Source: Acidobacteriota bacterium (GTDB lineage: Bacteria; Acidobacteriota; Blastocatellia; Pyrinomonadales; Pyrinomonadaceae). From it: a DNA stretch of 60,607 nucleotides. The notes beneath the pieces were generated by a model. It was not told the origin of the DNA and did no database searches. It saw only the letters and a program-made list of their open reading frames with translations. Location: contig JAHBSH010000004.1 of the NCBI GenBank assembly GCA_019639215.1, positions 1-60,607 of the forward strand. Reading direction: 5' to 3'. Below are positions 1 to 8,120 of the stretch, piece after piece. The position numbers and the translations under genes are program-made. The first letter of the stretch is position 1. Every line of letters starts with the position of its first letter.

Positions 1-2
1 AA

Positions 3-74
3 AACCTGCGCGGAAATCTTCCAACCATCGAGGAAATAGAAGCCGAACTTAAGACGGTAAAGACACGGAAATGA
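3..74 (+). CDS. C-terminal end of an unidentified protein (cut by window start)
   Basis: An open frame enters from the left edge and ends at TGA (72-74). Only 23 residues are visible, ending in a charged helix-like tail (TIEEIEAEL then KTVKTRK). This is too little to assign a family. The frame has ordinary codon use and is followed by a short inverted repeat, so it is probably the true end of a plus-strand gene convergent with the thioredoxin-like gene. Confidence 0.5.
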   Translation, partial: NLRGNLPTIEEIEAELKTVKTRK

Positions 75-86
75 TACTCACAATAT

Positions 87-117
87 AATGCTCCGACAGC
101 CGTTCTGCCGAAGCATT
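87..117. terminator. Possible bidirectional terminator hairpin
   Basis: AATGCT (87-92) and AGCATT (112-117) form the base of an imperfect hairpin, with further CG pairing inside, between two convergent genes. There is no clear T-tract, so the call rests on position and symmetry only. Confidence 0.35.
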
Positions 118-140
118 AGCGATTACACCCAGCGGCTCTG

Positions 141-695
141 CTATTTCCACTTGATATTGCAGCCGATGCTTGGACGCTGATCGGAGCTTACGGGTTCACC
201 CGCGAGTATATTATCGAGAGCTTCGCGAATGTCCTTTCCGCTGGGCGGGATGCTGTTGCCCGGACGTGAATCATCAAGCTGGCCCCGATAGACACACAAA
301 AGATCTTTATCAAAGATACTGAGATCGGGTGTACAGGCGGCCGAATATGCTTTGGCGATCTCCTGAGTTTCGTCATAGAGATAAGGAAAAGGATAACCTT
401 CATTTTCGGCCGTCACTTTCATCTTATCGGGTGAATCATCAGGATAATTCTCAACATCGTTTGAGCTTATGGCGATGAACGACACGCCCTTCGAAATATA
501 ATCATTCGCCAGGCGAACAAGTTCCTTGTTTACGTGTTTTACGAACGGACAATGGTTGCAAATGAACATAACGACCGTCGCATGCTCACCTCTTAATTCC
601 TGTAGAGAAAGATCTTTGCCCGAAACGGTGTCAGGCAATGTAAAGTCAGGAGCTTCATACCCCAAAGCTATCTGTTTTGTTGCTGTTTCTGCCAT
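141..695 (-). CDS. Thioredoxin-family protein (PRX-like1 type redoxin)
   Basis: A 184-aa cytoplasmic redoxin with no signal peptide. The fold starts at residues 12-20 (APDFTLPD) and the redox site is CNHC at residues 46-49, preceded by VVMFI, as in the PRX-like1 subgroup of the AhpC/TSA superfamily. A further cysteine (C121) lies in the ACTPD segment, and the C-terminus has the subgroup's conserved SIGCNIKW signature (C179). These proteins are thought to act as thiol-dependent reductases or peroxidases; the substrate is not known. It stands alone, convergent with the gene at the left edge. The ATG start lies at the expected family length. Confidence 0.85.
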   Translation of the reverse strand: MAETATKQIALGYEAPDFTLPDTVSGKDLSLQELRGEHATVVMFICNHCPFVKHVNKELVRLANDYISKGVSFIAISSNDVENYPDDSPDKMKVTAENEGYPFPYLYDETQEIAKAYSAACTPDLSIFDKDLLCVYRGQLDDSRPGNSIPPSGKDIREALDNILAGEPVSSDQRPSIGCNIKWK

Positions 696-799
696 AGTAC
701 TTTCCTGTATCGATGGTCAATAAGGGATGTTTGAGAATGCCCCGTGCAATCCTCCGCCATCCCTTTCGTGTTTAAGATATGCCGTCAAGAGAGATTTGT

Positions 800-820
800 C
801 CGCCCGCTTTATGCAGGCGG
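800..820 (-). terminator. Possible terminator hairpin of the OmpA-family gene
   Basis: Read on the minus strand, CCGCCTGC and GCGGGCGG form an 8-bp GC-rich stem (one G-U pair) with a 5-nt loop, about 50 nt past the stop of the OmpA-family gene. No T-run follows, so this is a tentative call. Confidence 0.35.
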
Positions 821-867
821 CTCCAATCTTTCCGGCAGTTCATGCGGACAAAAAAGCCCGCGTTCTG

Positions 868-2346
868 TTATTTCAAAAGACGGACGGCTGTTTTGCGATC
901 CTTCTCACGCTCCTTGTCGTCGGCGTTCTCGTCAACGGTAGCAAACTGTTCGCCGTAACCTTCGGCTTCCGGAACTTGTGCTCCAACACCTGCTTTTTGC
1001 AGAGCTGCCTGAACGGCTTTTGCCCTTCCGTCTGAAAGTTTCAGGTTGGCTGCGTCGTCGCCTTTCTTATCGGTATATCCGCCGACCTTGATTTTAGCAT
1101 CAGGAAAAGCTTTCAGAATGGCTACGATGTTGTCCAGCTGACGTTTCGACGCAGGCGTCAGATTCGTTGTCCCAAACTCGAAATTGAGATCATCGAAATT
1201 GAACCATTTATCCTTTAGGCTGTCGTTGGTTCCGTTCTTGTAATCATCTGACGCAATGAATTTGATCAATTCGTCCTCGATACCGCCAGGATAAGCCTGC
1301 AATTTCGAGCCGTCGGGCAAAGACAATTCTGACAGGACACGCTCTACGTCAGGAGCATTGCCGAAAACATCGGGCAGCTTCCAACCGGCAAATAGCGACT
1401 TGATCTGATCGACCGCAGCCGACGGCAGGCCGTTTGCTTCGGTGATGACATTGCCTGCAAATGCGAGAACACCTGTCTTCCAATCTTTCAGATTCGGAAG
1501 CAGTTTTGTGAAGTTTGCCCACCAACCGTCAGGAAATTGTTTTGCCTTGGCGTCTATCTTCAAGCCCGAAAGATCGACATTTGCCGCACCGAACTGAGCG
1601 TCAAGAGCTGCCTTGATGTCGTCAAACGTTTTTTGATCGTGAACGACACCTGTGACCACATATTTCCCATCCTTTGCCTCCAGCTTAAAGCTTGATTCGA
1701 TGACAGGTGCTGCGGTATTAGCGTTGGCGTTGACCGCGGTGCGATTGGCATTTGTATTAGCCGTGTTCACATTCGCCGGAGCAGAACTTTTGCCGCAGAA
1801 CCAATAGCCCAGCACGATGAGAATGCCAAGTAATATCAGCGGCAAGAGCCATGTTAAAAGGTTGTTGGAACCGTCGGCAGGCTCGAGCGGTTCGGGGTCA
1901 CGCACCTGATGCGGACGCGAAGGCGGTTCGGGTGTCGGAACACTCGCACTGTTAAAATTAGCAACGGTTGCCGCCAGGCTTTCCTCACTCGGCAAAATAC
2001 CGTCCGGCGTCAGTTTATTGACGACAAGCGGGATCATTCCGGCCAGAGCCGGAAGTATCGTTTCACGGCCGACACCTACTTTTGATGCAAGTGAAGTGAG
2101 AATGTCGTTTCCGAAAGCGTTTTCCACCTCGCCCTCGGTTATGGCAGCGTTGTCGCCGTCACCGACCCACGAATCAACGGCATCACCAAGGCCGTTGTTC
2201 TGAAATGCGGCGAGAAACCCGGTAAAACCGCCATAGTTCTTGTTTGATATCAACCCAAGCAGTTCAGAAAGCAGTCTCGTGACCGTTCCCTGCCCTAATT
2301 CGTACCTTTCGGAAATAGTGTCAATTATTGTGTCAAAATAAGTCAT
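868..2346 (-). CDS. OmpA-family protein with YidB-like N-terminus and BON-like middle
   Basis: A 492-aa protein. Residues 1-130 resemble the YidB/DUF937 helical domain (GLGDAVDSWVGDGDN and a following TEGEVENAFG). A proline-rich stretch leads to one membrane segment at about 163-183. After an Asn/Ala/Thr-rich linker comes a BON-like region (VVTGVVHDQKTFDDI) and a C-terminal OmpA domain (about 385-492; FEFGTTNLTPASKRQLDN, then GYTDKKG), which in this family binds peptidoglycan. The start is placed at the ATG after GGGAGG (2346) rather than at an upstream in-frame ATG, because the Shine-Dalgarno sequence sits directly before it. The likely role is an inner-membrane or envelope protein tied to the cell wall. 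The domain mix is seen; the function is inferred. Confidence 0.8.
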   Translation of the reverse strand: MTYFDTIIDTISERYELGQGTVTRLLSELLGLISNKNYGGFTGFLAAFQNNGLGDAVDSWVGDGDNAAITEGEVENAFGNDILTSLASKVGVGRETILPALAGMIPLVVNKLTPDGILPSEESLAATVANFNSASVPTPEPPSRPHQVRDPEPLEPADGSNNLLTWLLPLILLGILIVLGYWFCGKSSAPANVNTANTNANRTAVNANANTAAPVIESSFKLEAKDGKYVVTGVVHDQKTFDDIKAALDAQFGAANVDLSGLKIDAKAKQFPDGWWANFTKLLPNLKDWKTGVLAFAGNVITEANGLPSAAVDQIKSLFAGWKLPDVFGNAPDVERVLSELSLPDGSKLQAYPGGIEDELIKFIASDDYKNGTNDSLKDKWFNFDDLNFEFGTTNLTPASKRQLDNIVAILKAFPDAKIKVGGYTDKKGDDAANLKLSDGRAKAVQAALQKAGVGAQVPEAEGYGEQFATVDENADDKEREKDRKTAVRLLK

Positions 2347-2566
2347 AGTCCCTCCCAAGCAATATTCGGCGGAAAGCCAATTGGAAGGTGCCTGGTTCGG
2401 CATAGGCCGAATTTGGCAAGACCGCTTTCCGCGATCAATAACAGTAATGTTTCAGAATTTTATTGTGCATCTTTGACCGACGGTAATCAAGAAAAATATG
2501 GAGCGTGTGGTGCCGTGTACAGAGACCGTCATCGGTGAAGATAAGGCTTTTCAGGGTTTATTACGC

Positions 2567-2572
2567 TATAAT
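2567..2572 (+). promoter_or_regulatory. Possible -10 element upstream of the amidohydrolase gene
   Basis: A perfect TATAAT lies 58 nt before the start codon of the nitrilase-family gene. No convincing -35 is found at 16-18 nt, so only the -10 is proposed. Confidence 0.35.
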
Positions 2573-2630
2573 CTGGTTAAGAAGTATGAACGATAAAATA
2601 CTGAGAATCGCATTGTAATGAGGTTGTTAG

Positions 2631-3500
2631 ATGTCCAGGATAATAAAAGCAGGCGTTTTGCAGGCGCATAATGTTGCCCCGACAGATGCTCCGATAGAAG
2701 AAATAAAAAAGGCAAATATCGACAATCAGATGAAATTTGTCGAAGATGCCGCGCGGCAGGGCGTTCAGGTGTTGTGTTTTCAGGAGATGTTCACAACGCC
2801 GTATTTTATGGCGGAACAGGACACGCGTTGGTACGAAGCGGTCGAAAAAGTGCCCGACGGGCCGACGGTCACGATGATGCAGGATGTTGCCCGGCAGTTC
2901 GGCATGGTGCTGGTCGTTCCTGTCTATGAAGAAGAACAGACCGGTTTTTATTACAACACGGCTGCGATCATCGATGCGGACGGTAAATATCTGGGTAAAT
3001 ACCGCAAGAGCCACATCCCGCATCTCTATCCGGGCTTTTGGGAGAAATTCTATTTCAGGCCGGGCAATCTTGGCTATCCTGTTTTTGAAACGGCGGTCGG
3101 AAAGGTCGGTCTTTACATTTGCTACGACCGGCATTTTCCGGAAGGTGCAAGAGTTTTAGGCCTGAACGGTGCAGAGATCGTGTTCAATCCTTCGGCAACG
3201 GTCGCGGGCTTGAGCGAATATCTGTGGAAGCTGGAACAGCCGGCTCATGCCGTGGCGAACGGTTATTTTGTCGGGGCGATAAACCGTGTCGGCACCGAAG
3301 CTCCGTGGAACATCGGTGAATTTTACGGCACAAGCTATTTCTGCGATCCGCGCGGACAGATAATTGCAGAAGGATCAAGGGACAAAGACGAACTCGTCGT
3401 CGCCGAACTGGATATGAACATGATCCGCGAGGTAAGAAATACCTGGCAGTTCTATAGAGACAGAAGGCCGGAAACGTATGGCGAGATCGTCGAAGATTGA
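2631..3500 (+). CDS. Nitrilase-superfamily amidohydrolase, probable beta-ureidopropionase
   Basis: A 289-aa carbon-nitrogen hydrolase. The catalytic triad is visible: E52 (FQEMF), K126 (KYRKSHIPH) and C164 (ICYDRHFPEG). The length and motifs fit the branch holding N-carbamoyl-beta-alanine amidohydrolase and N-carbamoylputrescine amidase. The neighbouring preT and preA genes encode the two subunits of NAD-dependent dihydropyrimidine dehydrogenase, so the context favours the last step of reductive uracil/thymine breakdown: N-carbamoyl-beta-alanine to beta-alanine, CO2 and ammonia. The middle enzyme, dihydropyrimidinase, is not in this window. It is followed closely by a secreted protein gene and preT on the same strand. 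The superfamily is certain; the substrate is inferred from context. Confidence 0.85.
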   Translation: MSRIIKAGVLQAHNVAPTDAPIEEIKKANIDNQMKFVEDAARQGVQVLCFQEMFTTPYFMAEQDTRWYEAVEKVPDGPTVTMMQDVARQFGMVLVVPVYEEEQTGFYYNTAAIIDADGKYLGKYRKSHIPHLYPGFWEKFYFRPGNLGYPVFETAVGKVGLYICYDRHFPEGARVLGLNGAEIVFNPSATVAGLSEYLWKLEQPAHAVANGYFVGAINRVGTEAPWNIGEFYGTSYFCDPRGQIIAEGSRDKDELVVAELDMNMIREVRNTWQFYRDRRPETYGEIVED

Positions 3501-3525
3501 TGACGAAGTGGCAAAGATCACCTTT

Positions 3526-4311
3526 ATGACAAAGAATTTAATATTGTTAGTGTTGCCTATAGTTTTCCTGACCCTTTCAGCGGGTGCTCAGTCGTTGGAA
3601 GAAATAGACACCGAACTTTCAAACATCTATCTGACAATAGATCAGTACGGAAGTTACGGCGGTGAATATGACGAAGAAAAACTAGCCGCCGGAAACGCAG
3701 CGATGATAAAGGCTCTAAAAAAATACGGTGAGCGCGAAGACGTTCTCAGCCACAAATTACCCAAGGCAAGCGACGCAATTTTTATAATCACATCAAAGGA
3801 CGGCAACCTGCGTACATATTCCTGGGACGCTTCGGACGGCGGCACGATGCATAATTTTTATGTTGTGTATCAGTACAGAGGAAAGGATGGAAAGGTTCGG
3901 GTCATCGCTCCTGATGAAGATGATCATTCCGGCGGATCTTTTGTATCTGAGATGTTTGAGCTGAAAACCGCGTCAGGACCGATATACCTGTTGATCTCGA
4001 ATGCAATTCTTTCAACATCGCTCAATACGCAATCGATAAAAGCGATGAGCATAAATGGAAACGAACTTGAAAGACAGGCAAAAGTGATAAGAACAAAAGA
4101 AGGCTTAACCAATACGGTCGGTTTTGAATTCGATTTCTTCTCTGTTGTTGACCGGCCCGAACGCCCGATAAAGCTGTTCCAGTTTGACGAAAAACGCAAG
4201 GAGTTTCGTTTTCCGGTGGTGATAGAAAGCGAGAAATTCGTGCAGGGTGAAGTTACTAAAAGATTCATAAAATATCGTTTTAACGGTAAAGAGTTTGTTA
4301 ACGTGCGTTAA
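3526..4311 (+). CDS. Secreted protein of unknown function
   Basis: A 261-aa protein beginning with a signal peptide (MTKNLILLVLPIVFLTL, probable cleavage after SAGA). An in-frame start at 3478 overlaps the amidohydrolase gene and would place the signal peptide internally, so the ATG at 3526 is preferred. No family is recognised. The mature protein is rich in charged and aromatic residues, with a beta-rich look. It lies between the amidohydrolase gene and preT, 10 nt before preT, so it is probably co-transcribed, though nothing in its sequence points to pyrimidine metabolism. Confidence 0.7.
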   Translation: MTKNLILLVLPIVFLTLSAGAQSLEEIDTELSNIYLTIDQYGSYGGEYDEEKLAAGNAAMIKALKKYGEREDVLSHKLPKASDAIFIITSKDGNLRTYSWDASDGGTMHNFYVVYQYRGKDGKVRVIAPDEDDHSGGSFVSEMFELKTASGPIYLLISNAILSTSLNTQSIKAMSINGNELERQAKVIRTKEGLTNTVGFEFDFFSVVDRPERPIKLFQFDEKRKEFRFPVVIESEKFVQGEVTKRFIKYRFNGKEFVNVR

Positions 4312-4321
4312 GTATTAAAAG

Positions 4322-5680
4322 ATGTCAGGCACAGACCGCAACCATCTGGATACGGCGACCATCGAGGAAAACTTTGCCGAGATCAATCCGGCAATGACCT
4401 TTGCCGAAGCGGCGGCGGAGGCTCACCGTTGCCTTTATTGCTACGACGCGCCGTGTATGCAGGCGTGTCCGACGCATATCGACGTGCCCACTTTTATCAG
4501 AAAGATCGCGACCGAAAATCTGAAAGGTTCTGCTCGCGTCATATTTGAGGCAAATCCTATCGGGGCGACGTGCGCTCGGGTGTGTCCGGTCGAGGTTCTT
4601 TGCGAAGGTGCCTGCGTTGAAAAAACTCTGCTCCAGCGTCCGATAGAGATAGGCAGGCTTCAGCGTCATGCGACCGATCACGTTTTCAAAAACAACATCA
4701 GCGTTTTGAAACGAGGCGAGCCTAACGGCCTGTCCGTCGGCATTATCGGTTCCGGCCCTGCGGGGCTTTCCGGTGCGGCATATCTGGCTCAATTAGGCTA
4801 TGACGTAACGATCTATGAACGCAAGGAAATGGCGGGCGGGCTGAATACATATGCGATGGCGGAATACAAGATACGCCAACAGACATCGCTCGAAGAAGTG
4901 AAACTGGTTGAAGATCTCGGCGTCAACATCAGCGTAAATACAGAGATAATAAAACCCGGGGCCGAGCATGACGAAGCAAAAGAAGGCATTGTTTTTGGCA
5001 AGCTTTTGCAAGATCACAACGCTGTGCTGATAGCCGTAGGCCTTGGTAAAACGAACCGTTTGAATATTCCCGGTGAATCGCTAAATGGCGTCAGCGATGC
5101 TCTGGCTTTTATTGAACAGATCAAAACCAGAGAATGGAACACGATCAGTGTCGGAAAGAATGTCGCCGTTATCGGTGCGGGAAACACCGCGATAGACGCC
5201 GCTACGCAGGCTAAACGGCTTGGGGCAGAAAAGGTAACACTCGTTTACCGCCGGACGGAAAAAGAAGCTCCGGCATATGATTATGAGATGGAGATCGCTC
5301 GTCTGGACGGCGTCGAATTCATCTGGCAAGCGGCTCCGGCAGAGATAATCGGCAACGGTTCCGTCAACTCTCTTAAATGCGTCAAGACCGACGGTTCCGG
5401 TGACATCTTTGAGATCGATTGCGACCAGGTGATCAAAGCCATCGGGCAAAGCAGGATGACCGAATTCTTTACCGAGACATGCGGCGTCAGCACAGATGAA
5501 TACGGGCGTGTCGTCGTAGATGAAAAAATGATGACCTCGCGTCCTGATGTTTTTGCGGCTGGTGACTGCGTCAACGGCGGAGCCGACGCGGTTGATGCGG
5601 CTCAGCTTGGGAAAAAAGCCGCCGCAGGCATACATAACCTTCTGGCGGGCGATCATGTTGATCTTCCCGGCCTTTACTGA
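4322..5680 (+). CDS. preT: NAD-dependent dihydropyrimidine dehydrogenase subunit PreT
   Basis: A 452-aa flavoprotein of the glutamate-synthase small-subunit type. The N-terminus has two cysteine sets for [4Fe-4S] clusters: C37, C40, C45, C49 and C84, C88, C94, C98. An FAD-binding GSGPAG lies at 143-148, a pyridine-nucleotide-binding GAGNTA at 285-290, and the C-terminal FAD motif is AAGDCVNGGADAV. PreT moves electrons from NADH to PreA, which reduces uracil and thymine to the dihydro forms (the reaction is reversible in E. coli). preA is normally directly downstream; here it lies 3.1 kb away, after an inserted block. Glutamate synthase small subunit is the alternative, but no large-subunit gene is near while preA is. 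Confidence 0.85.
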   Translation: MSGTDRNHLDTATIEENFAEINPAMTFAEAAAEAHRCLYCYDAPCMQACPTHIDVPTFIRKIATENLKGSARVIFEANPIGATCARVCPVEVLCEGACVEKTLLQRPIEIGRLQRHATDHVFKNNISVLKRGEPNGLSVGIIGSGPAGLSGAAYLAQLGYDVTIYERKEMAGGLNTYAMAEYKIRQQTSLEEVKLVEDLGVNISVNTEIIKPGAEHDEAKEGIVFGKLLQDHNAVLIAVGLGKTNRLNIPGESLNGVSDALAFIEQIKTREWNTISVGKNVAVIGAGNTAIDAATQAKRLGAEKVTLVYRRTEKEAPAYDYEMEIARLDGVEFIWQAAPAEIIGNGSVNSLKCVKTDGSGDIFEIDCDQVIKAIGQSRMTEFFTETCGVSTDEYGRVVVDEKMMTSRPDVFAAGDCVNGGADAVDAAQLGKKAAAGIHNLLAGDHVDLPGLY

Positions 5681-5734
5681 ACTTTTCCTATATTTCTGCT
5701 ATTCTGTAACCAATTCAAACCATTGCAAACCACG

Positions 5735-6532
5735 ATGAAAAAGATCATCAAACGCACTCTGGCCGTAGCTGTTTTGGTTGTGGCTTTTTATTTTTTGCCG
5801 ATATTTATCGGGGCTTATCTGTTGCTTGGCCTGTATGACGTTCTGCGTAACAAACCACGGACAGTAGCGGTTTTCAAACAGTATTTTTTCGTCAACGGCC
5901 TGCTGACATGGCTGATATCGCCATTTAACACGCTGCTCGATCTGCTCTCGCTTCCCTACATAAACAAAGGCGTTTATAAGCTCCACGACCTGCCGCAAAG
6001 TTATCAGGAAGAGATAAGCGGCCTGATCGACCTGGCCGAAAGCAAAGAGATACCGGCAACACTGGATCACCATTGTGAAGGGCTGAAAAGGGCGATGTTC
6101 TTTTTCAAATGGTACGGAAAGAATTATGACACGACGGTAAACATTCCGGAGTTTCACGGCGATTTCAAATATGTGCGAACCGTAGGCGTTTCAATGTTCA
6201 AGGAACGTGAATCTACATCTCGCCATTTTGGGCCGTTTCGCCCTACGCTGCGTGTGCTTTATTGCCTGAACGATATAACCAGCGACGATGTGTTTATCGA
6301 GGTCGGCTCAGTTCATCATAAATGGAAGGACGAAAAGCTCTTCATCTTTGACGACACGCTTGAACACCGCTCCGTAAACGAAGCTGACGACGCTCGATAC
6401 GTTCTTTTTGTGGACATCATTCGCCCGTCATATCTGCCCTTTGCCATGGACGCCGCCGTCACCCTTATTCGCTTCATATTCGAACGCTTTAACGGCATCT
6501 TTTATAAGAACTGGAAGATGATGAAGAACTAG
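5735..6532 (+). CDS. Membrane-anchored aspartyl/asparaginyl beta-hydroxylase-like protein
   Basis: A 265-aa protein. An N-terminal hydrophobic segment (about 8-33) anchors it. The C-terminal half matches the aspartyl/asparaginyl beta-hydroxylase domain, a 2-oxoglutarate-Fe(II) oxygenase. By alignment to human AspH, the iron ligands are H164 (SRHFGPF) and H211 (FDDTLEH), and the 2-oxoglutarate-binding arginines are R173 and R221. The position of the AspH histidine that helps hold 2-oxoglutarate (R-x-H) is L175 here. Bacterial relatives include LpxO-type lipid A hydroxylases, so a lipid or envelope substrate is possible. The ATG at 5735 is preferred to an in-frame TTG at 5723. It is the first gene in the block separating preT from preA. 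Confidence 0.75.
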   Translation: MKKIIKRTLAVAVLVVAFYFLPIFIGAYLLLGLYDVLRNKPRTVAVFKQYFFVNGLLTWLISPFNTLLDLLSLPYINKGVYKLHDLPQSYQEEISGLIDLAESKEIPATLDHHCEGLKRAMFFFKWYGKNYDTTVNIPEFHGDFKYVRTVGVSMFKERESTSRHFGPFRPTLRVLYCLNDITSDDVFIEVGSVHHKWKDEKLFIFDDTLEHRSVNEADDARYVLFVDIIRPSYLPFAMDAAVTLIRFIFERFNGIFYKNWKMMKN

Positions 6533-6539
6533 AAATATA

Positions 6540-6567
6540 TTGATATATCCATATATGTCGGTATAAT
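6540..6567 (+). promoter_or_regulatory. brnTA promoter with AT palindrome in the spacer
   Basis: TTGATA (6540-6545), a 16-bp spacer and TATAAT (6562-6567). The spacer holds ATATAT-CC-ATATAT (6543-6556), a likely operator for autoregulation, which is usual for BrnA. The brnT ATG begins only 5 nt after the -10 and no Shine-Dalgarno sequence fits in between, so the transcript should be leaderless or nearly so. Confidence 0.6.
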
Positions 6568-6571
6568 AAAG

Positions 6572-6847
6572 ATGGAATTTGAATGGGACCCGCGAAAAGC
6601 AGCAGCAAACTATAGAAAACACGGCGTATCGTTTGACGAGGCCGCAGAAGCATTCTTTGACGAAAACGCAGTGGAACTTTACGACGATTCTCATTCAGAG
6701 AAAGAGATAAGGTATCAACTTGTTGGCATTTCAAAAACGCGGCTTCTTTTTGTCGGATATACTTTGCGAAGCGACATCATTCGGATCATAACTGCGAGAA
6801 AGGCTAACGCTAAACAAGAGAAATATTACAATGAGCAAAACAGATAA
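6572..6847 (+). CDS. brnT: BrnT-family toxin (ribonuclease)
   Basis: A 91-aa protein starting with the family's hallmark MEFEWDPRKAAANYRKHGV, followed by FDEAAEAFFD and the C-terminal IRIITARKAN segment. BrnT is a RelE-like ribonuclease toxin of type II systems, neutralised by BrnA, which binds it and represses the operon. The length matches the family. It overlaps the brnA-like gene by 17 bp, the usual toxin-first arrangement. Its promoter lies directly against the start codon. Confidence 0.88.
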   Translation: MEFEWDPRKAAANYRKHGVSFDEAAEAFFDENAVELYDDSHSEKEIRYQLVGISKTRLLFVGYTLRSDIIRIITARKANAKQEKYYNEQNR

Positions 6848-7193
6848 ACTGCCGGACTATATAGTGACCGAAGAAGAATATCAGGCGGAATTGGCAAGCG
6901 GCCTGACCAAAGATGAGGTGATGAAACCGGGAACCTATAAAGCACGCCGCTCGCCCTGGGCAGAAAAATTGAAGAACGCCAAAAAGGTAAAGGTATCTAT
7001 CTATCTTGATGAGGATGTTGTCAGCTATTTCCGCAACCGCGCCGAACGGCCCAACGCCGCACCATACCAAACCCAGATCAACAACGAACTCCGCAAGGTA
7101 ATGGAAAACGGCGACACCGCAACTACTGAAAATGATATTCTGAATAACAAGACATTCCTGAAGGCATTGAAGAAAAAGCTGGAGACTGTCTGA
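6831..7193 (+). CDS. brnA: BrnA-family antitoxin
   Basis: A 120-aa protein. The C-terminal half has the ribbon-helix-helix signature KVKVSIYLDEDVVSYFR followed by YQTQINNELRKVM, typical of BrnA antitoxins. The N-terminal half is charged and probably wraps the toxin. A tail after the RHH domain (to residue 120) is longer than in many relatives. It is translationally coupled to brnT through a 17-bp overlap. The expected role is to neutralise BrnT and to repress the promoter at 6540-6567. Confidence 0.85.
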   Translation: MSKTDKLPDYIVTEEEYQAELASGLTKDEVMKPGTYKARRSPWAEKLKNAKKVKVSIYLDEDVVSYFRNRAERPNAAPYQTQINNELRKVMENGDTATTENDILNNKTFLKALKKKLETV

Positions 7194-7219
7194 AGCCCGA
7201 CCAGATTGGCGGTAATGCT

Positions 7220-8107
7220 ATGACGATAAAAAAGCAATACGAAAAGATAAGAACAATTGCCGCAACCAATAACGGGAACAGATTTGCTGTTGCTGAATTC
7301 AACACAAAAGTGCAGGTGTGGGACCTAACAGCCGGATTGATTAGGATATTTGCGACAGACTTTGATGCAGGCAATAATCGTTTATCAATCTCAGAAGACG
7401 GCAAATATTTAATAGTCGGAGGTTATAAAGTCAATACTGTTACTGCATTTGACATAGATTCAGGAAAACAACTGTGGCAACGGAAAGACTTAAAAAAATG
7501 TGGTTCTGTAAAAATCCTTAATAAACTTGATAACCGAGTTTTCATAAACATGGAAAAACAAGGAACGCATATCCTTGATATAAAAACAGGAAATACGATC
7601 GACAAGTTAAGAGGGGTCGAATTTTATTATGAAAATCCCAATGCCAATATAGACCTGCTTGAAAAAGCTACATCATTTTCCTTGAAAGACAGAACACAAA
7701 GCAAAACGATAAAGAACTCGCCTAAGATAACTTTTGCAATTCTCGATGTAGCCTTTTCTAAGGATAAAATTGTATGTACCTATTCGGGTAATCCACTAGC
7801 AGCAATTTCAACTACCAATTTTGACACCATTTGGGCAACAAAAGTTGTCGGGCATTTCCTTGAAATTGAATACTCTAAGGAACTTGACAAAATACTCGGT
7901 GTTCGTTGGGAATACGAAAAAGGAAGCCCTAAATTTTTATGCTATATAGACATCAATACAGGTAAAGTTGAGAAAGAAATCAATATTGGAGAGCCAATAG
8001 AAACAGAGTTTCTTAAACAAGGCAGTCTTATGCTGACAAGCCAAGGAAAGCTATATTCTACATTTACAGGACAACTTCTTAAAACATTTGACTTTGGAAG
8101 CCAATGA
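7220..8107 (+). CDS. Beta-propeller-like protein, AT-rich, unknown function
   Basis: A 295-aa protein with repeated WD40/PQQ-like blades: KVQVWDLTAGLIRIF, VNTVTAFDIDSGKQLWQ and FLCYIDINTGKVEKEI. No signal peptide or membrane segment is seen, so it is probably cytoplasmic. The gene is clearly richer in A/T than its neighbours (many AAA, TTT and ATA codons), which points to horizontal transfer. It sits between a toxin-antitoxin pair and a GxxExxY gene inside the block that splits preT from preA. Such stand-alone propellers often serve as binding or sensing modules; no specific function can be assigned. Confidence 0.7.
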   Translation: MTIKKQYEKIRTIAATNNGNRFAVAEFNTKVQVWDLTAGLIRIFATDFDAGNNRLSISEDGKYLIVGGYKVNTVTAFDIDSGKQLWQRKDLKKCGSVKILNKLDNRVFINMEKQGTHILDIKTGNTIDKLRGVEFYYENPNANIDLLEKATSFSLKDRTQSKTIKNSPKITFAILDVAFSKDKIVCTYSGNPLAAISTTNFDTIWATKVVGHFLEIEYSKELDKILGVRWEYEKGSPKFLCYIDINTGKVEKEINIGEPIETEFLKQGSLMLTSQGKLYSTFTGQLLKTFDFGSQ

Positions 8108-8120
8108 AGCACTCACGAAT

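Noticed and set aside
4322..5680. Glutamate synthase small subunit instead of PreT
   Set aside because: The fold is shared, but no gltB is near while preA and a ureidopropionase-like gene are.
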